Source: Pancytospora philotis
Taxonomy: Eukaryota; Microsporidia
NCBI GenBank assembly: GCA_023647555.1
Contig: JALRLY010000194.1
Coordinates: 1-12,685, forward strand
Length of the DNA stretch: 12,685 nucleotides
Direction: 5' to 3'
A program made the translations under genes and the position numbers. Within the stretch, counting starts at the first letter, position 1. Each line of letters starts with the position of its first letter. The notes under the pieces were generated by a model. That model was not told where the DNA came from. It worked only from the letters and a program-made list of their open reading frames with translations, and did no database searches. Shown here piece by piece: positions 6,257 through 12,685 of this stretch.

Positions 6257-7591
6257 TTAATTAGGGGCGCTGGGCAATGGTTGGTTAGCTTCATCTGCAC
6301 TACCATTTTCTTTTGGCACGGTTGTTTCTTCGTTTCTGGTGCTTTCCTGAAGCTCCTCTCGCCCTTGTTTATTATTCCGCCCTGTTATACGCTCCAGGCG
6401 GTGCAGCAGCTCAGCGTCTCTAGCCGAACGGCGGGCATGCTCCAGAAGGCCGTCGATGGTGTCGCGCGGAAGCTTATCCCACTCAAGGGTGAAGAAATCG
6501 AACAAGCCAGGAACATTCTCGGGCGCCGTGCGGCTTTTGCGGAGCAGCTGATAGAGCACAAGCACGGGCAGATCCTTCAGCAAACACCGGTCTTTATCGC
6601 AGAGGGCCCGCAGTCGCCGCGCGTTTGCCCAGAAGAAGTCGAAGAAGCGATCCAGCTCCCAGATATCGCTCTCGGACTGCATCTCCTTGACGTGGGGGAT
6701 GTACATCAGCGCAAACCGCACGTTGGCGCGCCCACTAATATCATTCATGTGCTTTATCACCTCATCAGGAGTAATGATACTCTGATTAAGTCTGTTCAGC
6801 ATAGAAATGGCGCTACGGTCCGTTGTAGAAATGAAGAAGCTCATGATGTTCCTGTATAAATGGTACTTTCCAAAGCGCCCTTGAAAATTATTTGCCAATA
6901 AATAGTTGACCATTTCTATGACCACCTCAGCGATCGGCCCCGGTGTGTCGTCTCTCATGTCTTCGTATCCGGCCTCAAGGACCCCAAGGAATTTCTTTTG
7001 TACGGCATATTCATCCGCGCCGCTGTGTTTTACAAAAAGATACACCATGATATCGTACGCTGTAAGGCTATCGTCTTTCCCGTCTAAGAAGTCAACCGGC
7101 GCCTGGCCGTACTGCGCATTGACCTGCGCATCGAGGAAAACGATCGCTGCTTTGCGTGCGGTACTCAGCTTGAGTAATTCGTCAGCACCCGGGAGTGTAT
7201 ACTCCATGCGTAGTATGTTTGCCAGCATGGCATACTTTGCGATGCTTCCGTCTTTCACGACACGCTTCTGGATGCATTCTTTGGGGCTCGGATCCTGTAA
7301 AATGTACATCATTATTGATCGAGCTACTGTTTCGACATACCTATCCCCATAAAACGAACTCGGATTATTACGCGTGAGAATCTTCTGTCCCAGCGCCTCC
7401 TCAACGGACTGGCTCAGAGCCAGAAGCACGCCTTTGTCATATTTGATCATCTGCAAAGTGAGGCCAGTGAGCGGGCTAATCCTCATCATAGTCGTAAAGC
7501 GCCTCCGTTTACGGCTAGGGCCTTTGCCAACTGCCTCTTCAGTGCTTGCTGCGAGCACCGCCGCAATACTCCATATAATGCCGAAAATCAT
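6257..7591 (-). CDS. Secreted family protein with basic NLS-like cluster, copy A
   Basis: The product has 444 residues from the ATG at 7591 and no recognised domain. A signal peptide (IFGIIWSIAAVLA, cleavage likely near residue 14) is followed by RKRRR (27-31), a classical monopartite nuclear-localisation pattern. After it come RISPL (37-41), AKYAMLANI (118-126), a RKAAIVFLDA helix and a long helical domain with DFFWANARRLRALCDK. The C-terminal 45 residues are polar and differ from copy B. I chose 7591 because that ATG and the 12 bases before it (TTGCCCATTGCG, with a CCC signal) are shared by both copies. An upstream in-frame ATG at 7636 would add 15 residues; a TATAAAG at 7656-7662 sits about 20 nt before it, so the longer form remains possible. 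Export is inferred from the signal peptide, and nuclear targeting in the host is speculation. Neighbours are copy B upstream and SPO11 downstream, all on the minus strand. Confidence 0.93.
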   Translation of the reverse strand: MIFGIIWSIAAVLAASTEEAVGKGPSRKRRRFTTMMRISPLTGLTLQMIKYDKGVLLALSQSVEEALGQKILTRNNPSSFYGDRYVETVARSIMMYILQDPSPKECIQKRVVKDGSIAKYAMLANILRMEYTLPGADELLKLSTARKAAIVFLDAQVNAQYGQAPVDFLDGKDDSLTAYDIMVYLFVKHSGADEYAVQKKFLGVLEAGYEDMRDDTPGPIAEVVIEMVNYLLANNFQGRFGKYHLYRNIMSFFISTTDRSAISMLNRLNQSIITPDEVIKHMNDISGRANVRFALMYIPHVKEMQSESDIWELDRFFDFFWANARRLRALCDKDRCLLKDLPVLVLYQLLRKSRTAPENVPGLFDFFTLEWDKLPRDTIDGLLEHARRSARDAELLHRLERITGRNNKQGREELQESTRNEETTVPKENGSADEANQPLPSAPN

Positions 7592-7655
7592 CGCAATGGG
7601 CAAATTTTTCAACAATATTGCAAGCGACAAGGGCATGTGGCAATGCGGGCAATCC

Positions 7656-7662
7656 CTTTATA
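7656..7662 (-). promoter_or_regulatory. Possible TATA box of copy A
   Basis: TATAAAG on the minus strand lies 20 nt upstream of the ATG at 7636 and about 65 nt upstream of the preferred ATG at 7591. Compared with the 28-nt spacing at TEF1, it fits the longer reading frame better. The same place upstream of copy B has no TATA box, so the promoters of the two copies appear to have diverged. Confidence 0.35.
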
Positions 7663-7918
7663 GAGTATTTTTCAAAATTGCATGCGGGACCACGTGGCTA
7701 CGCGTGTGAATTATTGTCACCGGGGTTGCGGGCATAGAAATAATGAGACGATATAGAGCGCAAGCGATTCACAGTTCACATGAGACCGTGCACTAGCCCT
7801 GCAATTGCCACAACTGGCCAGCTCCATCTTTTGTGAATCACTCGAAAGGCCCAGTATATCAACTTCAAATCCTACCCAGACAGAAAATAAATCGAGGCTT
7901 CTGAGTTCACCACAACTT

Positions 7919-7932
7919 CTGCTATCTAGCAG
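7919..7932. repeat. Palindrome CTGCTATCTAGCAG in the 3' flank of copy B
   Basis: The same perfect inverted repeat as at 6204-6217, here about 92 nt downstream of the copy B stop because copy B stops earlier than copy A. It could form a small hairpin in the 3' part of the transcript. Confidence 0.5.
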
Positions 7933-8023
7933 TTAGACTTATGAGAAATGTCTGAAAAAAATACGATGATTTAATTAGAGGCCTAGGGCAGCAGCCGAGC
8001 AGCATTGTGGAAAATACCTGCAT

Positions 8024-9307
8024 TTATCGGCACGATTGCTTTCTGCTTCCCGGCGCGTTCCCGGCGATTTTTCCATTTTTGGTTTTTGTCTGCCCTGCTA
8101 TTATACGCTCCAGGCGATGCAGCAGCTCAGCGTCTCTAGCCGAACGGCGGGCATGCTTCAGAAGGCCGTCGATGGTGTCACGCGGAAGCTTATCCCACTC
8201 AAGGGTGAAGAAATCGAACAAGCCGGGAACGTTCTCGGGCTCCGTGCGACTTTTGCGGAGCAACTGGTAGAGCACAAGCACGGGCAGCTCCTTCAGCAAA
8301 CACCGGCCTTTATCGCAGAGGGCCCGCAGTCGCCACGCATTTCCCCAGAAGAAATCGAAGAAGCGCTCCAGCTCCCAGATATCGCTTTCGGACCGCATCT
8401 CCTTGACGTGGGGGATGTACATCAACGCAAACCGCACGCTGGCGCGCTTGCTGATATCATTCATGTCTTTTATCACCTCGTCGGGGGTTATGATACTCTG
8501 ATTAATCCTGTCCAGCATATAAATAGCGCTACGATCCGTTGTAGAAATGAAGAAATCTATGATATTCCTGTATAAATGATACTTTCCAAAGCGCCCATAA
8601 GCACCGTTAGCCAATAAATAATTGGCCATTTCTATGACCGCCTTAGCGATCGGACCCGGTGTGTCGTCTCTCATGTCTTCATACCCGGCCTCGAGGACGC
8701 CAACAAACTTCTTCTGCACAGCGTCCTCGTCTGCGCCGCGGTGGTTCAAGAAAAGATACACCATGATATCATACGCTGTAAGGCTATCGTCTTTCCCGTC
8801 CAAGAAGTCAACCGGCGCCTGGCCGTACTGCGCATTGACCTGCGCATCGAGGAAAACGATCGCTGCCTTGCGTGCGCTGCTTAGTTTAAGAGAATCGTCG
8901 GCACCCGGGAGTGTATATTCCATGCGTAGTATGTTCGCCAGCATGGCATACTTTGCGATGCTTCCGTCTTTCACGAGGCACTTCTGGATGTATTCACTGG
9001 GGCTGGGCTCCTGTAAAATGTGCGTCGATATCGATCGGGCTACATTTTCGACCTGCCATTGGCTATAGAATGAATTTGGATCTTTACACGTGAAGATCTT
9101 CTGTCCCAGCGCGTCCTCAACGGACAGGCTCAGAGCCCAAAGCACGTCTCTGTCGTATTCAATCGTATTCGAGGTGAGGCCCGTGAGCGGGCTAATCTTC
9201 ATCATAGTTGAGAAGCGCTTCCGCTTACGACTGGAGCTTTCGGCTACTGCCTCTTCAGTGCTTGCTGCGAGCACCGCCGCAATACTCCATATAACGCCGA
9301 AGATCAT
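8024..9307 (-). CDS. Secreted family protein with basic NLS-like cluster, copy B
   Basis: The product has 427 residues and is a close paralogue of copy A. The start is the ATG at 9307: the frame is open further upstream, but only with TTG and no ATG before a stop. The signal peptide (MIFGVIWSIAAVLAAS), the basic cluster RKRKR (27-31) at exactly the position of RKRRR in copy A, the SIAKYAMLANILRM core and the long helical domain are all kept. After LLHRLERI the two proteins part: copy B ends in a short basic tail (GQTKTKNGKIAGNAPGSRKQ), and its stop (8024-8026) comes about 50 bp earlier than copy A's equivalent, consistent with indels that changed the frame of the tail. The basic cluster is conserved although the flanking residues differ (GKGPS versus AESSS), which suggests it matters. 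No TATA box is seen upstream. Confidence 0.93.
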   Translation of the reverse strand: MIFGVIWSIAAVLAASTEEAVAESSSRKRKRFSTMMKISPLTGLTSNTIEYDRDVLWALSLSVEDALGQKIFTCKDPNSFYSQWQVENVARSISTHILQEPSPSEYIQKCLVKDGSIAKYAMLANILRMEYTLPGADDSLKLSSARKAAIVFLDAQVNAQYGQAPVDFLDGKDDSLTAYDIMVYLFLNHRGADEDAVQKKFVGVLEAGYEDMRDDTPGPIAKAVIEMANYLLANGAYGRFGKYHLYRNIIDFFISTTDRSAIYMLDRINQSIITPDEVIKDMNDISKRASVRFALMYIPHVKEMRSESDIWELERFFDFFWGNAWRLRALCDKGRCLLKELPVLVLYQLLRKSRTEPENVPGLFDFFTLEWDKLPRDTIDGLLKHARRSARDAELLHRLERIIAGQTKTKNGKIAGNAPGSRKQSCR

Positions 9308-9366
9308 CGCAATGGGCAAAATTTTCAGCGGTATTGAAAGCAATCGAATCCAAGCCAGTGCAGCCG

Positions 9367-9385
9367 ACCCCTTTCAAAAAGGGGT
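9367..9385. repeat. Perfect hairpin ACCCCTTT-CAA-AAAGGGGT
   Basis: Eight-base perfect arms with a 3-nt loop, 60 bp upstream of the copy B start codon and 12 bp before a small plus-strand ORF (9398). It lies where similarity between the two duplication units breaks down. It might be a promoter or operator-like element of copy B or a rearrangement scar. It is too compact and lacks a T-tract context to call as a terminator. Confidence 0.45.
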
Positions 9386-9397
9386 AAAATTTTCAAG

Positions 9398-9640
9398 ATG
9401 CCCGAAGTCTCATTCAGCCAAGGGGCTTGTGCTGAACACGGGCGTCGAGAAATGCTTTTCACGCCGGTGCTGATTGATACCAAGATCCAAGCTTGCGGGC
9501 CCATCTTAATGATATTCCACAAGAAGCGCCTTGAGGCTGTCTTAGTAGAGGCGGTATCGCGAGCCGGCCTGATATTGCAGAAAACGAGAGGGGTGTTGAA
9601 GCACGTCGCGTCCGATAACTGCGCGAAGCTGCGCAGATGA
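9398..9640 (+). CDS. Small hypothetical ORF
   Basis: The frame has 80 codons and an ATG start; no domain was recognised. The middle and C-terminal parts (GPILMIFHKKRLEAVLVEAV, then a lysine/arginine-rich tail ending KLRR) are more protein-like than most chance frames: an amphipathic stretch with charged and hydrophobic residues alternating. There is no signal peptide. It would be transcribed away from copy B, sharing the hairpin region with it. A competing minus-strand frame (9325-9690) overlaps the copy B start and looks worse. Nothing in the sequence proves expression, so treat it as a candidate only. Confidence 0.22.
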   Translation: MPEVSFSQGACAEHGRREMLFTPVLIDTKIQACGPILMIFHKKRLEAVLVEAVSRAGLILQKTRGVLKHVASDNCAKLRR

Positions 9641-9842
9641 CAGGAGAAAGCGGAACTGGTGCCATAAGCACCGGCGGAGCTTGCGATCATAACTCAAGTC
9701 TGCGTGCTCATTAGAATAGCGCGAACGCAATAATTTTCAGCAAATCACTCCTTTTACCCATTACTTGACAGAGCTTTAATTTAGAATATCGCATTGATTA
9801 TTGGCATTTGGCAACTAATAAGCAAAATTTGCGCGTGGTCGT

Positions 9843-10769
9843 ATGGTTAGAGTGTGCGTACTCCTGGCACTGTTAGTCCGCTTACTGTTCGCAGTACGAC
9901 CCTTTTCAGAGTCTGATGGCCCCGTCCTAGTCAGCTTTAGAAGCAGAAGCTCGTCAGAAATGATGGACGACGAGATGAGAACAGTAACCCCGGACGAGCT
10001 GATCGAAGAAGCGGATCTCTGTGGGCAGGCAGAGGAAATATTTGACTCGGCTTGGGAGGAAACTGAGCAAGCTTGTGCTATCTATAGTACTATACCACCA
10101 AGGAAGAGACGACGACGCCAATCGAAAGCAGATTTAGTCGAAAGTGGAGCGGAATCATCTCCAGGGAGCTGTTCGCCTCTCGTTGCGCGCGCTGAAGACC
10201 AAGCCAGCAGAGAATCGCCCACTAATGTGCCACAGCATACGCTCTGGGATGTCATCTGCTGCTGCGACTATTCCGAAAGCAGGCACTTCTTGCGTACGGC
10301 TAGCCTGCAGGATATACGAATGCGCATTCTTAAGAACGCAGAGATAATCTACAGCGCAAACGGCCGAATAGTTCAGCAGTTCTGTGAGGAAATGCAATTT
10401 GCGCAGACCTCCCGCACGGGCGATGATCTGTTTGAGGCCTGGCGGTCTAAGTATTATCCCCTCTTAAAATACAAGCTGGAATCCGCCTGCTGGAGCATCA
10501 GCGGTGATGAGATTAGAAAACTAGTTACTACTGCCTGCCGGATCCTAAGAAACGGCACTAAGCTGGAGAGCGAGGACTTGATTGAGAGACAGTGCGCATT
10601 CTCCAGCTTGTCATCCAGTGTCCTCTCCAGTTTTGTCTCCTACTACTACGCATGGATGATATTCGAGATCCACACCGGACTCACTGGTATAGCAGCGCAG
10701 TCGCAGCGAAAGGCGCTCGCATCGGTGGAGAGCATGCTGTTGATATTCGAATACGTCTTTGTGCGGTGA
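9843..10769 (+). CDS. Secreted protein with RKRRRR cluster, half-length family member
   Basis: The product has 308 residues and unknown function. The signal peptide is VRVCVLLALLVRLLFAV (residues 2-18). Next is an acidic, disordered-looking region (MMDDEM..DELIEEAD..EEIFDSAWEETEQ), and then PPRKRRRRQSK (85-95), a strong classical nuclear-localisation pattern. The C-terminal 90 residues match the N-terminal helical block of the tandem family: GDEIRKLVTTACRIL against GDRYVETVARSIMMYIL, SSFVSYYYAWMIFEIHTG against GSIAKYAMLANILRMEY, and RKALASVESM (289-298) against RKAAIVFLDA. The protein ends just beyond that helix, at about the point where the left-edge pseudogene has its stop. The C-terminal domain is therefore absent, and no remnant lies downstream because a convergent gene starts 37 bp away. 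The family link is inferred from gapped alignment. The ATG at 9843 is the first in frame. Confidence 0.85.
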   Translation: MVRVCVLLALLVRLLFAVRPFSESDGPVLVSFRSRSSSEMMDDEMRTVTPDELIEEADLCGQAEEIFDSAWEETEQACAIYSTIPPRKRRRRQSKADLVESGAESSPGSCSPLVARAEDQASRESPTNVPQHTLWDVICCCDYSESRHFLRTASLQDIRMRILKNAEIIYSANGRIVQQFCEEMQFAQTSRTGDDLFEAWRSKYYPLLKYKLESACWSISGDEIRKLVTTACRILRNGTKLESEDLIERQCAFSSLSSSVLSSFVSYYYAWMIFEIHTGLTGIAAQSQRKALASVESMLLIFEYVFVR

Positions 10770-10806
10770 TTAAATTTACTTACAAGCCTGTTTGGATACG
10801 CTATAG

Positions 10807-11736
10807 CTACCTGTTCGTTTGGCCCGCAGCATGATCGGTGGCGATGGCCCCGAGCCGCTCTCGATGGTAGCGCAGCGGCCGGCCCATCTCCTTGTCGCTG
10901 AGGTCGGTGAGGTTCTTCATAACGCGGTGCATGGCGGCGCAGTTTTCCTCATGGCGTGTCCAGAAGTAGCTGATAGCCGCCATGCAGTCCTCCACAAACA
11001 GCCTCATCGTGTTGCTTGCGCTCTCCAGCAGCACGGGGAGCAGCAGATCGGCTCGCGCTTTTGATGAGGAAGCCACTGCTTCGCTCAGCTCGCCCCATGG
11101 TATGGGCACCGCATCGAACGCCGACATGCACTCCGATACAAACGCATCGGGCGATGCGTAGCAGGTGGAATTCTCCACGACTGGTGGAGACTGCGCCAAC
11201 TTGGGGCATGCGGGCGGTAGGAGAGAGCGCCCAAAGCTGCCAAGCACGCTCGTACAGAATAACTGCTGGGCGTTGCTGAGCTGCCGAAAGAGCCGCTTGA
11301 ATCTCCCAGAGTATTCCATATAGAGCCCCCTTTGCCCGGCATCCAGGAAAGCCAGCGTGTCCTGGTAGTAGGCGAGCGAGGCGCGCAGATCCTCGTACGT
11401 CTTAACTTGGTGGCGCTTCATGTCCTCAACGAGTCTTTCGTACTGGTCGGTGAGCTGCTCGCTCCCCCTTTTGTACCACTCGAACAGATACTGTAGAGGC
11501 TCTACGTGCACGCTGAGCTCTTTCATAGACTCGGCAGCACCGCGCATCGCTGGTGATGCTGCCAGGCAGTGCTCACTGGCACACCCCAGTATCCTTTCTA
11601 CGCTCGCCGCTTTCTCGAGAAGGCTGATTAGGAGTTTGCGTATCATGGTCTTCTGAAAGGCTGAGAATATGCGCTCATTAGGTCTTGCCAAGGCAATTTT
11701 GCTCAGGCCACCACTGCTTTGTAAACGAGCAAACAT
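10807..11736 (-). CDS. Helix-rich protein, function unknown
   Basis: The product has 309 residues with no signal peptide or membrane segment, so it is probably cytosolic or nuclear. I do not recognise it. Residues about 75-160 are strongly amphipathic and charged (EWYKRGSEQLTDQYERLVED, then an EDLRASLAYYQDTLAFLD stretch and SGRFKRLFRQL), as in an alpha-helical bundle or coiled coil. A Pro/Ser-rich break follows near 172-190 and a second helical part runs to the end. The layout is loosely reminiscent of BAR-type membrane-curving proteins, but no diagnostic residue supports that. The chosen start is the ATG at 11734-11736; a second in-frame ATG (MIRKLL, position 11646) would shorten it by 30 residues. 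It converges with the secreted protein to its left with only 37 bp between stops and diverges from the mannosyltransferase to its right. Confidence 0.75.
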   Translation of the reverse strand: MFARLQSSGGLSKIALARPNERIFSAFQKTMIRKLLISLLEKAASVERILGCASEHCLAASPAMRGAAESMKELSVHVEPLQYLFEWYKRGSEQLTDQYERLVEDMKRHQVKTYEDLRASLAYYQDTLAFLDAGQRGLYMEYSGRFKRLFRQLSNAQQLFCTSVLGSFGRSLLPPACPKLAQSPPVVENSTCYASPDAFVSECMSAFDAVPIPWGELSEAVASSSKARADLLLPVLLESASNTMRLFVEDCMAAISYFWTRHEENCAAMHRVMKNLTDLSDKEMGRPLRYHRERLGAIATDHAAGQTNR

Positions 11737-11849
11737 TTAGCTACCGTGCCAGCGCAGAATATGAATGCTCTTGACATGCACACATTTCCCCTGCCAACAG
11801 CGATCCACCAAGTATTTATTTCTTATCGGTTTCACAGAAAAGCGGAGGG
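11737..11849. promoter_or_regulatory. Divergent promoter region, 113 bp
   Basis: Serves the helical protein (minus) and the mannosyltransferase (plus). For the plus gene, AAGTATTTATTTC (11809-11821) is an AT-rich TATA-like patch about 30 nt before the ATG, similar to the TEF1 spacing, and TTCCCCTGCC lies further up. No comparable element is obvious on the minus side. Confidence 0.4.
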
Positions 11850-12685
11850 ATGCAAACAAATATGATGGTCGGGACGGTGCTAGCCCTGCTTTGCACGGCC
11901 GTGCTGTGCAGGGAGAACGCGGTGATCGTGGTGCTCTGCCGGAACGAGGAGATGGACGGCATCAACAGAAGCATAAAGAACCTCGAGGAGCGGTTCAACG
12001 CCAGATACGACTATCCGTACGTCTTCCTCAACGACAAGGAATTTACGGATGCGTTCAAGAGCAAGCTGGGCGCCACGTGCCGCGGCCGCGCCTCCTTCGG
12101 GCGCGTGGAGCCGGAGGCGTGGCGCATGCCCGCGGGCATAGACCGTGCGCGGGCCGCGGAGGCGTGGGAGAAGATGAAGCGGGCCGGCGTGCCGTATGCG
12201 GACGTGGAGAGCTACCACAACATGTGCCGGTTTTTCTCGCGCAGCTTCTACAAGCACCCGCTGGTGAAGGACTACGACTACTACTGGCGCGTGGAGCCGA
12301 ACGTGCACTTCCACTGCGACATCGACGAGGATCCGTTCGAGTATCTGCGGAAGAACAACAAGAAGTACGGGTTTGTGATTACGATATACGATTTCATGAG
12401 CTCTATTCCCACGCTGGGACAGGTGGTGGGCGATTTTGTGAAGAAGTACTACAACGAGCTGCGGAAGGTCGGCGGTGCGGACTCGGACCGGCTGTTCGAC
12501 AAGAACAAGCTCAGTTTCATGTTCGACGGCGGCGAGTACAACGGCTGCCACTTCTGGTCCAACTTTGAGATTGCCTCCTTCAGCTTCCTGCGCTCCAAGA
12601 TGTACAACGACCTGATGGATGCGCTGGAGAAGAACGGCGGCTTCTACTACGAGCGCTGGGGCGATGCGCCTGTGCACTCGATCGC
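11850..12685 (+). CDS. GT15 (KRE2/KTR/MNT1) alpha-1,2-mannosyltransferase, 3' end cut by window
   Basis: A type II Golgi or ER enzyme that adds alpha-1,2-mannose from GDP-mannose to O- and N-linked glycans. 278 residues are visible and the frame runs off the right edge; about 100 or more residues are probably missing, as family members have roughly 390-440. ENAVIVVLCRNEEMDGINRS (22-41) opens the catalytic fold as in yeast Kre2, followed by YPYVFLNDKEFTDAFK (55-70), SYHNMCRFFSRSFYKHP (121-137), YYWRVEPNVHFHCDID (144-159), GGEYNGCHFWSNFEIAS (227-243) and FYYERWGDAPVHSI (265-278). The hydrophobic anchor (V7-C20) abuts the catalytic domain with almost no stem, unlike fungal relatives, which fits microsporidian compaction. 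ATGs at 11850, 11862 and 11865 are all in frame; I took the first. It presumably decorates wall or polar-tube proteins, an inference from the family. Symbols KTR1/KRE2 are not separable here. Confidence 0.95.
   Translation, partial: MQTNMMVGTVLALLCTAVLCRENAVIVVLCRNEEMDGINRSIKNLEERFNARYDYPYVFLNDKEFTDAFKSKLGATCRGRASFGRVEPEAWRMPAGIDRARAAEAWEKMKRAGVPYADVESYHNMCRFFSRSFYKHPLVKDYDYYWRVEPNVHFHCDIDEDPFEYLRKNNKKYGFVITIYDFMSSIPTLGQVVGDFVKKYYNELRKVGGADSDRLFDKNKLSFMFDGGEYNGCHFWSNFEIASFSFLRSKMYNDLMDALEKNGGFYYERWGDAPVHSI

Larger units (their letters stand above)
6003..7636. repeat. Tandem duplication, unit A
   Basis: This unit matches 7704-9343 in the same orientation, with an offset of 1701 bp in the 3' flank and 1716 bp in the coding region. 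It covers the whole gene at 6257-7591 plus about 250 bp of 3' flank. Shared flank landmarks are ATTATTGTCAC (6009/7710), CTTCAAATCCTACCCA, AGAAAATAAAT, GAGGCTTCTGAGTTCA, the CTGCTATCTAGCAG palindrome and TTTAATTAG just before the stop. Similarity fades at about 6000, next to the SPO11 start codon, and in the gene's promoter region. Confidence 0.92.
7704..9343. repeat. Tandem duplication, unit B
   Basis: Partner of 6003-7636, head to tail with it. Divergence is uneven. A 126-bp tract (8751-8876, matching 7035-7160) has only three differences, all silent, whereas the first 100 codons and the C-terminal tail differ a good deal, including insertions and deletions. Beyond the shared start-codon region the upstream sequence turns into unrelated DNA. 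Confidence 0.92.

Noticed and set aside
9307..9343. Start of copy B at the TTG at 9343
   Set aside because: A TTG start is not expected in a eukaryotic nuclear gene; the ATG at 9307 is shared with copy A and gives a complete signal peptide.
9325..9690. 121-codon minus-strand ORF overlapping the copy B start
   Set aside because: Overlaps the copy B signal-peptide region in another frame and has no recognisable feature.
11765..12677. Long frames on both strands (267 and 265 codons) over the mannosyltransferase
   Set aside because: The GT15 frame explains this DNA with clear family motifs; the others are shadow frames created by its high GC content.

Overview
The window looks like chromosomal DNA from a microsporidian, an obligate intracellular fungal parasite. 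The evidence is a divergent, intron-free elongation factor 1-alpha with microsporidia-like changes, very short intergenic spacers, no visible spliceosomal introns, and a TATA box only 28 nt from the EF-1alpha start codon followed by a CCCC motif right at the ATG. Base composition is fairly balanced rather than AT-rich, and the genes include secreted multigene-family members. This would fit a lineage such as Antonospora/Paranosema, but I could not test the species and give it only as an inference.

Layout, left to right: a decayed minus-strand member of a secreted-protein family (1-708) with a 13-bp tandem repeat at its 5' end; about 0.7 kb with no convincing gene; a plus-strand secreted protein that seems to be a distant member of the same family (1437-2687); a doubtful small ORF with a Tim23-like C-terminal motif (2873-3280); TEF1/EF-1alpha (3540-4994); SPO11, convergent with TEF1 (5076-5987, minus); two tandem copies of the secreted family (6257-7591 and 8024-9307, minus) inside a duplicated block of about 1.7 kb; a 0.5-kb spacer with a perfect hairpin and a doubtful small ORF; a plus-strand secreted protein with a basic cluster that matches only the N-terminal half of the family (9843-10769); an unrecognised helical protein (10807-11736, minus); and, cut by the right edge, a GT15 (KRE2/KTR/MNT1) alpha-1,2-mannosyltransferase (11850 to the edge).

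The most interesting content is the secreted-protein family. Five loci within 11 kb (two intact tandem copies, one half-length member, one distant member and one pseudogene) share a signal peptide and a helical block with an AKYAMLANI-like core followed by an RKAxxxxxx-like helix. In three of the intact loci an arginine/lysine cluster of the classical nuclear-localisation type lies downstream of the signal peptide: close behind it in the tandem pair, about 65 residues behind it in the half-length member. This suggests proteins exported by the parasite and possibly sent to the host nucleus. The family was recognised by comparing the window with itself, and its function is unknown. The housekeeping genes (TEF1, SPO11, GT15) are interleaved with this fast-evolving family, and the duplicated block begins only about 15-20 bp upstream of the SPO11 start codon.
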